Shown here in pieces: positions 1 to 5,363 of a stretch of DNA of 5,363 nt. A program made the translations under genes and the position numbers. Under the pieces are notes generated by a model that was not told the origin of the DNA, did not search any database, and worked only from the letters and a program-made list of their open reading frames with translations. The stretch is taken from assembly GCA_023412455.1 (NCBI GenBank), contig JAEYNQ010000242.1:1-5363 (forward strand), written 5' to 3'. The stretch comes from Bacillota bacterium (lineage in GTDB: Bacteria; Bacillota; Clostridia; Lachnospirales; Cellulosilyticaceae). Within the stretch, counting starts at the first letter, position 1. Every line of letters starts with the position of its first letter.

Positions 1-1817
1 TTACCCCAAGTGGAAATAAAGGGGTTGTAGAAAATAGATTATTAGAAACGACAGAAGCCAAAGCCCTTATCATGCATTCAGGAACCATTCCCTTACAAGG
101 CATTGTTCCTATTGAAGAGCTTATAGATAGGGTTGAAAAAGATATGATTTTAGATGCAGAAGGTTTAAGTGATGTGGCAGCCTTTGTAAGAGGCTGTAAA
201 AAGATCAAAGGCTATATGCAAGATAAAGCCTTTTATGCACCCACCCTTCAAGGCTATAGCCTAGGGATACAAGAACTTCCTCATATTCAAGAAGAAATTG
301 AAGGGGCCATTCGTAATCATCGAGTAGAAGACAGTGCCAGTAGTGAGTTAAAGAGAATAAGAAGACATATCCTCTTAGCAGAAGGAGAAGTAGAAGAAAA
401 ACTAGATAAATTCCTGAAAAATCCTCACAATAAACCCTATATCCAAGAGTTTTTTGTTTCCAGAAGGCAAGGAAGATTAACCATTCCTATCAAGGCAGCC
501 TATAAAAACAAGATAGAAGGAACGGTGATCGAGAGCTCTAATAAAACAGTTTTTATTGAACCGCAAAGTGTAAGTAAACCCGCTCTGGCTCTTTTAAGCT
601 TAAAGCTAGAGGAGGAAGTAGAAGTTTATAAGGTATTAAGTTATCTCACTGGGCTTGTCTATGAAAGTTTAGCTACCTTAAAAAATAATGTGGAAATCAT
701 GGGACAATATGATATGATTTTTGCCAAAGGCAAGTACAGTCTAGCTATTGATGGAAGAGCCCCACGCTTAAATGATTATGGAGTGATTCACCTGGTAGGT
801 GCCAGGCATCCTCTCTTAGAAGGCAAAGTGGTTCCACTTAACTTAGAAATGGGTACAAACTTTAGAAGCCTTATTATTACAGGGCCTAATGCTGGGGGAA
901 AAACCCTTGTATTAAAGACCGTAGGTTTAATGACTTTGGCTATGCAATCAGGCTTTCATATTCAAGTGGATGAAGGAACAGAGTTATCAGTATTTGATAA
1001 GGTTTTCGTTGACATTGGGGACGATCAAAGTATTGCTAATTCCTTAAGTACTTTTTCTTCTCACGTCAAGAACCTAGCCTCTATTATAAAGGCAACAGAC
1101 AAAAGGACCTTATTATTATTTGATGAAATAGGGGGAGGGACTGAACCGAGTGAAGGAGCAGCCTTAGCTATAGCCATTTTAGAAGAACTTTATCATAAAG
1201 GAGCTATTATTCTTGCAACGACTCACTATAATGAGATTAAGAACTTTTCACTTAGTCATCCAGACTTTGAAAATGCAGCCATGCAGTTTAATCCAGACAC
1301 AATGGAGCCCCTTTATAAGCTTCTTATGGGAAAATCAGGGGAAAGTAATGCTCTTTGGATTTCTAAAAAGATGGGGGTAGAAGAAAAAATCCTTCAAAAG
1401 GCCAAGCTTTATATGGAAACTAAAAATTATGATAGCAAAAAAGTAGATTCTTCTCGTATGAGAAAGGTAGCTAAAAGGCAAGAGGAAGCACCTGGTGTAA
1501 AACAAGAAGGTCAAATCTTTGAAAAGGGTGATAGAGTTTATTTAACCGAGTATAGGGATTTCGGACTTATTTATACAGGAGTAGATGAACAGAAGCAGTG
1601 TGAAGTTTTTTTTAGAGGAGAAATCATAAAAATACATGAAAGGCAGCTCCAACTAAAGGTTAAAGCCAAGGACCTTTATCCAGAAGGCTATGATTTATCC
1701 AGTCTTTTTACAAGCTTTTCAGAAAGAAAGCTAGAAAAAGATATAACAAGAGGTTCTAAGAAAACACTTAAGAAAATTAAAAAGTATGGTATTGAAGAGG
1801 TAAGAAAGGGCAAATAA
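1..1817 (+). CDS. MutS2-like DNA-binding ATPase lacking the Smr domain (5' end missing)
   Basis: The reading frame is open from base 3, so the gene begins before the window and the ATG at 72 is internal. The 23 codons before it fit the MutS2 N-terminus, suggesting roughly 35 residues are missing. Numbering from the Met at 72: a MutS2-type clamp/lever region is at about 60-210, with RRQGRLTIPIKA at 131-142 and TVFIEP at 159-164. The ATPase follows, with Walker A GPNAGGKT at 271-278, STFSSH at 326-331, Walker B LLLFDE at 347-352 and a TTHY H-loop at 383-386. A KOW-like segment starting at GDRVYL lies at about 484-535. The protein ends in a lysine-rich tail at 581, with no Smr nuclease domain and only a short linker where MutS2 has a long coiled coil. 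MutS2 proteins (about 780 residues) act on branched DNA or collided ribosomes rather than in MutL-dependent mismatch repair. Whether this shorter form does either is unknown. Tandem TAA TAG stops end the gene. The family call is firm; the role is inference. Confidence 0.93.
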   Translation, partial: TPSGNKGVVENRLLETTEAKALIMHSGTIPLQGIVPIEELIDRVEKDMILDAEGLSDVAAFVRGCKKIKGYMQDKAFYAPTLQGYSLGIQELPHIQEEIEGAIRNHRVEDSASSELKRIRRHILLAEGEVEEKLDKFLKNPHNKPYIQEFFVSRRQGRLTIPIKAAYKNKIEGTVIESSNKTVFIEPQSVSKPALALLSLKLEEEVEVYKVLSYLTGLVYESLATLKNNVEIMGQYDMIFAKGKYSLAIDGRAPRLNDYGVIHLVGARHPLLEGKVVPLNLEMGTNFRSLIITGPNAGGKTLVLKTVGLMTLAMQSGFHIQVDEGTELSVFDKVFVDIGDDQSIANSLSTFSSHVKNLASIIKATDKRTLLLFDEIGGGTEPSEGAALAIAILEELYHKGAIILATTHYNEIKNFSLSHPDFENAAMQFNPDTMEPLYKLLMGKSGESNALWISKKMGVEEKILQKAKLYMETKNYDSKKVDSSRMRKVAKRQEEAPGVKQEGQIFEKGDRVYLTEYRDFGLIYTGVDEQKQCEVFFRGEIIKIHERQLQLKVKAKDLYPEGYDLSSLFTSFSERKLEKDITRGSKKTLKKIKKYGIEEVRKGK

Positions 1818-1840
1818 TAGTTAGGAGTTCACGAAAGGGT

Positions 1841-1854
1841 TAGTTAATTGACTA
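1841..1854. repeat. 14-bp near-perfect palindrome, possible operator
   Basis: TAGTTAATTGACTA is self-complementary apart from one T/G mismatch in each half. It ends directly before the TTGACA box of the candidate transporter promoter. That position would suit a repressor or activator site, as seen for MarR- or TetR-type control of efflux genes. No regulator gene is visible nearby, so function is a guess, and A/T-rich palindromes of this length can occur by chance. Confidence 0.3.
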
Positions 1855-1883
1855 TTGACATTTCAAAGGATTTGTAGGAGAAT
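1855..1883 (+). promoter_or_regulatory. Candidate sigma-A promoter for the MATE transporter
   Basis: A perfect -35 box, TTGACA at 1855-1860, is followed after exactly 17 bases by GAGAAT at 1878-1883. The latter matches the -10 consensus at four of six positions, including the second A and the final T that matter most. Transcription would start near 1890 and leave a leader of about 120 bases before the transporter ATG. The terminator at 1935-1974 would then lie inside that leader. The weak -10 box keeps confidence moderate. Confidence 0.42.
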
Positions 1884-1934
1884 AAGTGACGTAGCTAATA
1901 ATGACATAGAAATTAAGTTTATAAAAGCGTATAG

Positions 1935-1974
1935 AAAGCAGATGGGCGGCTCCAACAACCCATTTGCTTTTTTT
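1935..1974 (+). terminator. Rho-independent terminator or leader attenuator
   Basis: A 12-bp stem pairs 1935-1946 (AAAGCAGATGGG) with 1959-1970 (CCCATTTGCTTT). It has one G-U pair, a 12-base loop and a run of seven T ending at 1974. It lies 117 bases after the mutS2-like stop and 38 bases before the MATE start. It can end read-through from the upstream gene. If the promoter at 1855 is used, it would also act as an attenuator within the transporter leader. Confidence 0.85.
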
Positions 1975-1980
1975 GTTGGA
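1951..1980 (+). repeat. Inverted repeat that competes with the terminator hairpin
   Basis: TCCAACAA at 1951-1958, inside the terminator loop, is exactly complementary to TTGTTGGA at 1973-1980, which starts at the end of the T-run. The two 8-base arms enclose 14 bases that include the whole 3' arm of the terminator. A hairpin formed from these arms would therefore be an alternative to the terminator, because a simultaneous pseudoknot has too little connecting RNA to span the 12-bp stem. Pairing is seen directly; a regulatory role is inferred. Confidence 0.45.
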
Positions 1981-2012
1981 AATAATTAAAAAGGATTACA
2001 AAGGAGATCGTC

Positions 2013-3362
2013 ATGAAAAAAGTATTTCAAGATACAGCATTTTTAAAAACCCTTTGGTTATTGGCAGTACCTATTACTCTTCAAAGCTTTATTACCTCTT
2101 CTCTAAACTTAGTAGATAATATGATGGTAGGGACTTTAGGGGAGGCAGCCATAGCTTCTGTAGGTCTAGCCAATCAATATATTTTTATTTTTACACTGTG
2201 TTTAATGGGCATTAATGCGGGAGCCAGTGTGTTTATGTCACAGCTTTGGGGAAAACAAGAGATAAAAGGCATTAAAACCTTCTTGGGTTTAGATTTAACA
2301 GTTGGGCTTGTAGCTTCTTCCTTCTTTGCTTTAGGAGCCTTTCTCTTCCCTGAAAGTATTATGGGGATTTTATCAAAGGATATAGAAGTGATTAAGTTAG
2401 GAGCGGAGTATTTACGGATGGTAGCTATTAGCTGCCTATTTATGAACTTTACACAAGGTTATTCCGCTGCCCTTAGGAGTACAGAACAAACCAAAATACC
2501 TATGCTTGCTAGTTTAATCGGCGTATTAGGCAATGCTTTTCTGAACTGGGTATTTATTTTTGGAAATTTAGGAGCACCAAAGATGGGGGTAAGAGGAGCG
2601 GCTTTAGCTACCACTCTTGCTAGAGTCATAGAAATGGTGTTTATTGTAAGTGTCATCTATTTCACCCAAAATAAAGTAGCCGCTCATTTCAAGGAGCTTT
2701 TAAGTTTTAATTTGGAAAAGGTAAGGGTTTATTTTAAGACATCATGGTCTGTTATTGTCAACGAACTGATTTTTTCCATTGGACTTACCTTTTACTCCAT
2801 AGCCTATGCACGTATTGGTACGGGTGCGGTAGCTACTATGCAAATTGCAACCACCCTCAACAATATGTTTATGATTTTCCTTATAGGTATTGCTACAGCA
2901 GCAGCCATTATGATTGGTAATAGTATAGGAGCAGGTAAAGAAGAAAGAGCCAGAACTTATTCTAAACATGTAGGGAAGCTTACTCCAGTGGTAGGTGTTG
3001 TGCTAGGCGTAGTGATTTGGTTTCTAGCCCCCACTATTGTTGGCTTCTTTAAGGTAACACCTGAAACCTACAAGGATACCATTTTCGTGCTTCGTATTAT
3101 AGCCCTTTTCTTGCCCCTTCGAGCCTTTAATATGGTGATGATTGTAGGCGTATTTAGAGGTGGTGGGGATACACTCTACTCTATGCTTGTACAGGCAGGA
3201 ACGATCTGGCTGTATAGTGTACCACTTGCTTTTATAGGTGCCATCCTATTAAAGCTCCCAGTGTATGGCGTGTTTTTCTTAGTATGTACAGAAGATGTCA
3301 TTAAGATTATTTTTGAATTAGGTAGGCTGAAGTCAGGAAAGTGGCTAAAGAAGCTTGTATAA
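2013..3362 (+). CDS. MATE-family multidrug/metabolite efflux transporter
   Basis: This 449-residue integral membrane protein has the usual length and pattern of a MATE antiporter: two bundles of six helices that export cationic drugs or metabolites in exchange for Na+ or H+. Helices are readable at about 10-34, 50-75, 90-112, 130-153, 163-183 and 190-216. A cytoplasmic loop of about 25 residues follows, then helices at 243-266, 275-304, 322-345, 357-380, 390-412 and 415-435. Family marks include VDNMMVGTLGE at 34-44, the SQLWG segment at 76-80, GVRGAALATT at 192-201, and RGGGDT at 382-387 in the second bundle. The ATG has a strong site, AAGGAG at 2001-2006, six bases upstream. The gene stands alone between two terminators. 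It probably has its own promoter at 1855-1883 and a structured leader. Substrate and coupling ion cannot be read from the sequence, so no gene symbol is given. Confidence 0.95.
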   Translation: MKKVFQDTAFLKTLWLLAVPITLQSFITSSLNLVDNMMVGTLGEAAIASVGLANQYIFIFTLCLMGINAGASVFMSQLWGKQEIKGIKTFLGLDLTVGLVASSFFALGAFLFPESIMGILSKDIEVIKLGAEYLRMVAISCLFMNFTQGYSAALRSTEQTKIPMLASLIGVLGNAFLNWVFIFGNLGAPKMGVRGAALATTLARVIEMVFIVSVIYFTQNKVAAHFKELLSFNLEKVRVYFKTSWSVIVNELIFSIGLTFYSIAYARIGTGAVATMQIATTLNNMFMIFLIGIATAAAIMIGNSIGAGKEERARTYSKHVGKLTPVVGVVLGVVIWFLAPTIVGFFKVTPETYKDTIFVLRIIALFLPLRAFNMVMIVGVFRGGGDTLYSMLVQAGTIWLYSVPLAFIGAILLKLPVYGVFFLVCTEDVIKIIFELGRLKSGKWLKKLV

Positions 3363-3386
3363 AAGAAGAGAATAAAAAAAGCATGG

Positions 3387-3427
3387 AGGAAGTGTAAAAA
3401 ACAAATTTTTACACTTCTTTTCTTTTT
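3387..3427 (+). terminator. Rho-independent terminator after the MATE gene
   Basis: A 14-bp stem pairs 3387-3400 with 3406-3419 around the loop ACAAA. The core is AAGTGTAAAAA against TTTTTACACTT. An interrupted T-run (TTCTTTTT) extends to 3427. The stem is A/T-rich but long and uninterrupted except for one G-U pair, and it begins 24 bases after the transporter stop. It should separate transporter transcription from the cyclic di-GMP gene. Confidence 0.85.
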
Positions 3428-3446
3428 GAGCTCTTATAGAGGGATT

Positions 3447-3461
3447 TGAAATGTCATTTCA
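3447..3461. repeat. 15-bp perfect palindrome upstream of the cyclic di-GMP gene promoter
   Basis: TGAAATGTCATTTCA consists of two exact 7-base arms around a central T. It lies 30 bases upstream of the -35 box at 3492, after the preceding terminator and outside any gene. Odd-centred palindromes in this position often bind dimeric regulators. The motif is not one I can assign to a named regulator, and the site could be coincidental. Confidence 0.4.
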
Positions 3462-3491
3462 GGAGTATAAATCGACCTTTTGCGCAAGAAA

Positions 3492-3520
3492 TTGAAAATA
3501 AAGTCAAAATAGTGTAAAAT
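3492..3520 (+). promoter_or_regulatory. Sigma-A promoter for the PAS-GGDEF-HD-GYP gene
   Basis: TTGAAA at 3492-3497 and TAAAAT at 3515-3520 each match consensus at five of six positions and are separated by exactly 17 bases. Transcription would begin near 3527. This places the TTG at 3535 only about eight bases into the message and gives the GTG at 3556 a leader of about 29 bases with a good ribosome binding site. Confidence 0.72.
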
Positions 3521-3542
3521 ATGACTAAAGAATTTTGGTAAA

Positions 3543-3548
3543 AGGGAG
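3543..3548 (+). promoter_or_regulatory. Ribosome binding site that fixes the GTG start at 3556
   Basis: AGGGAG lies seven bases before the in-frame GTG at 3556, which is ideal spacing. The alternative in-frame TTG at 3535 lies upstream of this site and has no purine-rich site of its own at the right distance. The GTG is therefore the likely start, and the protein is seven residues shorter than the longest open frame. Confidence 0.8.
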
Positions 3549-3555
3549 TGAAGCA

Positions 3556-4935
3556 GTGTTTGATTTAGGTAATATATTTTTAGAAAGTATACCTTATCCT
3601 CTTTGGATCATAGACTTAGATTCAAGGATTTTATTTTTAAATTCGCCATGCAAAAAACTTTTTGGGATTGAACTAAAAGAAGTTAATGGAAAGAAAAGCT
3701 ATGAAGTTTTTAGAGAAAACCAAGCTCAACTCTACGAGGAACAAAAAGAAAAATGCCTTAAGGGAGAAGAGTGCATTATTCTTGAAGAAAAGCTAGAGGG
3801 AAAGCTTGTAGAAAGTTATATTTTCCCATTAAAGGATGAGGAAGACAATATAAGAGCTATAGCAGGTATAGTCCGAGATATTACGGAGCAAAAACGTTTA
3901 GAAGAAAAGTTACGCTATTTAAGCGAAATCGATGTTGTAACGGGTCTTTACAATCGCCATAGCTTTGAAAATAAAATAGCAGAACTAAATAAAGAGGAGT
4001 ATATGCCCTTAGGGATTATAATGGGAGATGTAAATGGACTTAAAATTGTCAATGACACACTGGGACATCTAGAGGGAGATAAACTCATAAAAGCTATTTC
4101 AGAGATATTGTATAAAGCATGTCATCAAAGGGGATATGCTTTTAGATGGGGCGGAGATGAATTCATTATGCTTTTACCTAAGCATAATGGGGCTCAATGT
4201 GAAGAGGTAATACAGCTGATTTTAAAGGAATGTAGTCGGTATGAATTTGAGTTTATGCAGTTAAGCATTGCCTTAGGTGAAGGTGTAAAGGAAACAGTGG
4301 AAGATGATATTTATGAACAGATAAAAATAGTAGAAGAAAAGGTCTATCGGCATAAGCTTTTAGAAAAAAAGAGTTTATGTAGTTCGATTATCATTTCTCT
4401 TAAAAAGACTTTAGAAGAAAAAAACATAGAGACAGAAGAACACACGAGGCGTGTGGCTCACTATGCAAAGGGAATGGGCCAACAGTTAAAACTGAGTATA
4501 TCAGAGATGGATGAACTTATATTAGTGGCACAGCTTCATGATGTGGGCATGATTGGGGTGAATGAGGAAATTTTACATAAGAAGGGTAATCTAACAGAGG
4601 AAGAATATGCCATTATGAAAATCCACTCAGAAAGAGGTTATCGGATCATTAATGCATCCAGTCAATTGGGAAAAGTGGCTACCTGTGTACTTGCCCATCA
4701 TGAACGGTGGGATGGTAAAGGTTATCCTTTAGGATTAAAAGGTGAGGAAATTCCATTATTGGCCCGAATTATTCATATAATCGATGCCTATGACGCCATG
4801 TTACAAGATCGGGTTTATAAAAAAGGAGTCACTCAAAGAGAAGCCATAGATGAATTAAAAAGATGTGCAGGGACTCAATTTGATGAGGCTATCGTTCAGG
4901 AGTTTATAAAATACTTAGAAAGTGGACAAGACTAG
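3556..4935 (+). CDS. PAS-GGDEF-HD-GYP cyclic di-GMP synthase/phosphodiesterase
   Basis: This is a 459-residue soluble protein with no signal peptide or membrane segment. A PAS sensor domain spans about 5-110 and ends in the usual DITEQKRLEEKL linker. A diguanylate cyclase domain spans about 120-270: DVVTGLYNRHSFE is at 126-138, the metal-binding segment starts at GDVNG near 157, and an intact GGDEF is at 199-203. The product-inhibition RxxD site is absent; HQRG stands there at 190-193. An HD-GYP phosphodiesterase domain fills about 276-459. Its probable metal ligands are all present: E292, H296, H328, D329, H357, H381, H382 and D410. The DGKGYP motif is at 386-391. The usual Lys of HDxGK is Met at 332. 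The protein could therefore both make cyclic di-GMP from GTP and hydrolyse it, with the PAS domain sensing the signal. Net activity cannot be predicted. The gene has its own promoter at 3492-3520 and no clear terminator after its TAG stop. Confidence 0.93.
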   Translation: MFDLGNIFLESIPYPLWIIDLDSRILFLNSPCKKLFGIELKEVNGKKSYEVFRENQAQLYEEQKEKCLKGEECIILEEKLEGKLVESYIFPLKDEEDNIRAIAGIVRDITEQKRLEEKLRYLSEIDVVTGLYNRHSFENKIAELNKEEYMPLGIIMGDVNGLKIVNDTLGHLEGDKLIKAISEILYKACHQRGYAFRWGGDEFIMLLPKHNGAQCEEVIQLILKECSRYEFEFMQLSIALGEGVKETVEDDIYEQIKIVEEKVYRHKLLEKKSLCSSIIISLKKTLEEKNIETEEHTRRVAHYAKGMGQQLKLSISEMDELILVAQLHDVGMIGVNEEILHKKGNLTEEEYAIMKIHSERGYRIINASSQLGKVATCVLAHHERWDGKGYPLGLKGEEIPLLARIIHIIDAYDAMLQDRVYKKGVTQREAIDELKRCAGTQFDEAIVQEFIKYLESGQD

Positions 4936-4939
4936 TGGA

Positions 4940-4951
4940 TTTACTAGTAAA
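4940..4951. repeat. 12-bp perfect palindrome between the cyclic di-GMP gene and the next promoter
   Basis: TTTACTAGTAAA is a perfect palindrome that starts five bases after the TAG stop and ends six bases before the -35 box at 4958. Its ACTAGT core also occurs at 4931-4936, overlapping the stop codon, so a weak 6-bp hairpin is possible. No T-run follows, so it does not look like a terminator. An operator for the downstream promoter is possible but unproven. Confidence 0.35.
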
Positions 4952-4957
4952 ATAGGA

Positions 4958-4986
4958 TTGAATAATCACACTATTCGGTATATAAT
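4958..4986 (+). promoter_or_regulatory. Strong sigma-A promoter for the DUF1730-type gene
   Basis: TTGAAT at 4958-4963 and a perfect TATAAT at 4981-4986 are separated by exactly 17 bases. Transcription would begin near 4993 and give a leader of about 48 bases before the ATG at 5041. The promoter lets the downstream gene be expressed independently, although read-through from the cyclic di-GMP gene is also possible because no terminator lies between them. Confidence 0.75.
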
Positions 4987-5040
4987 AAGTGAAACAAAAA
5001 ATACCTGGATAGGATACAAGAGAAAAGATAGGGGAAAAAG

Positions 5041-5363
5041 ATGGATTCCAAGGAGATAAAAGAACGATTAAGTAATCTAGGGGCAGATTTATGTGGTATA
5101 GCTAGTATAGACCGTTTTGGTGAGGCACCAGAGGGTTTTCACCCACGAGATGTTTTATCAACTTGTGAATCAGTTATTGTGTTTGCCAAGCGATTTTTAG
5201 CTGGAACTTTAATGTGTGAGTCAACCGTACCTTATACCATTGTAAGAAATATGTTATCAGAGGAACTTGACCGAATGGCTGTATTATTTTGTACGGAATT
5301 GGAGCAGGAAGGTATTATAGCTATTCCAACAGGCGCCATTGGACCTACTGAATGGGATAAACG
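5041..5363 (+). CDS. DUF1730 / epoxyqueuosine reductase-like protein (3' end missing)
   Basis: The frame is open from the ATG at 5041 to the window edge, giving 107 codons. A GGGG-type ribosome binding site at 5030-5034 sits six bases before the start. The visible N-terminus (LGADLCGIASIDRF at 13-26, APEGFHPRD at 29-37, SVIVFAKRF at 44-52) resembles the DUF1730 region at the front of QueG-like proteins. It ends near the PTGAIGP segment at 97-103, which in this family precedes the conserved core. QueG uses cobalamin and two [4Fe-4S] clusters to reduce epoxyqueuosine in tRNA. The cluster cysteines would lie beyond the window, so neither they nor any C-terminal HEAT repeats can be checked. Many Clostridia carry short QueG-like ferredoxins of unproven function, and this start looks more like those than like true QueG, so no symbol is given. 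Confidence 0.72.
   Translation, partial: MDSKEIKERLSNLGADLCGIASIDRFGEAPEGFHPRDVLSTCESVIVFAKRFLAGTLMCESTVPYTIVRNMLSEELDRMAVLFCTELEQEGIIAIPTGAIGPTEWDK

Noticed and set aside
72..74. ATG at 72 as the start of the MutS2-like gene
   Set aside because: The frame stays open to the window edge, and the codons before it (TPSGNKGVVENRLLETTEAK) match the MutS2 N-terminal pattern, with no ribosome binding site at the right place. The ATG is internal.
1886..1894. Two-codon upstream ORF (GTG ACG TAG) after AGGAG in the transporter leader
   Set aside because: The predicted transcription start near 1890 falls inside it, so it would not be translated; very short ORFs like this are frequent by chance.
1890..1980. 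Known riboswitch (fluoride, guanidine, preQ1 or cyclic di-GMP class) in the transporter leader
   Set aside because: None of the conserved cores I know for these classes is present. Only the terminator and the alternative hairpin can be supported.
2459..2656. 65-codon open frame on the - strand
   Set aside because: It lies wholly inside the MATE gene, has no recognisable product and no ribosome binding site of note. It is a shadow of the real coding frame.
2742..2969. 75-codon open frame on the - strand
   Set aside because: It is also inside the MATE gene, and its low-complexity Cys/Asn/Thr-rich translation does not resemble a protein.
3451..3495. 14-codon ORF (MSFQEYKSTFCARN) preceded by AGAGGG
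   Set aside because: The spacing of the purine-rich site is reasonable, but the ORF lies between a terminator and the next promoter with no promoter of its own that I can support, and its start falls within the palindrome. This is too little evidence to call a gene.
3391..3519. Nine-base repeat AGTGTAAAA at 3391-3399 and 3511-3519
   Set aside because: The first copy is explained as the terminator stem and the second as part of the -10 region. A 9-base match in A/T-rich DNA is not significant by itself.

Overview
The window looks like chromosomal DNA from an anaerobic, low-G+C Gram-positive bacterium of the class Clostridia, possibly a Lachnospiraceae-type relative. The evidence is an A/T-rich sequence with A/T-ending codons, strong AGGAG/GGGAG-type ribosome binding sites, textbook vegetative (sigma-A) promoters, hairpin-plus-T-run terminators, and protein types common in that group. 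No species can be named from the sequence alone. All recognisable genes are on the + strand. There are no transposases, phage genes, CRISPR repeats, tRNAs or rRNAs.

Layout. (1) 1-1817: the 3' end of a MutS2-like ATPase gene whose start lies before the window. The protein has the clamp region, the MutS ATPase and a KOW-like tail, but no Smr nuclease domain. (2) 1818-2012: a 195-bp gap with a plausible promoter (TTGACA, 17 bp, GAGAAT), a 14-bp near-palindrome beside it, and a strong hairpin terminator. The terminator loop is exactly complementary to the 8 bases straddling and following the T-run, so an alternative fold is possible in the leader of the next gene. (3) 2013-3362: a complete 12-helix MATE-family efflux transporter. 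(4) 3363-3555: a terminator, a 15-bp palindrome and a very good promoter. (5) 3556-4935: a soluble PAS-GGDEF-HD-GYP protein predicted to make and/or degrade cyclic di-GMP. Its start is GTG at 3556, not the TTG 21 bases upstream. (6) 4936-5040: a 12-bp perfect palindrome and a strong promoter (TTGAAT, 17 bp, TATAAT). (7) 5041-5363: the first 107 codons of a DUF1730 / epoxyqueuosine-reductase-like protein that runs off the end.

The genes appear to be separate transcription units rather than one operon: each of the three downstream genes has its own candidate promoter, and two of the three gaps contain a terminator. No shared pathway links nucleic-acid maintenance, drug or metabolite export, second-messenger turnover and the iron-sulfur/cobalamin-type protein. 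I did not find a convincing new multi-gene system. The points most worth a second look are the leader of the transporter, the Smr-less MutS2 architecture, and the altered HD-GYP and I-site residues in the cyclic di-GMP protein.
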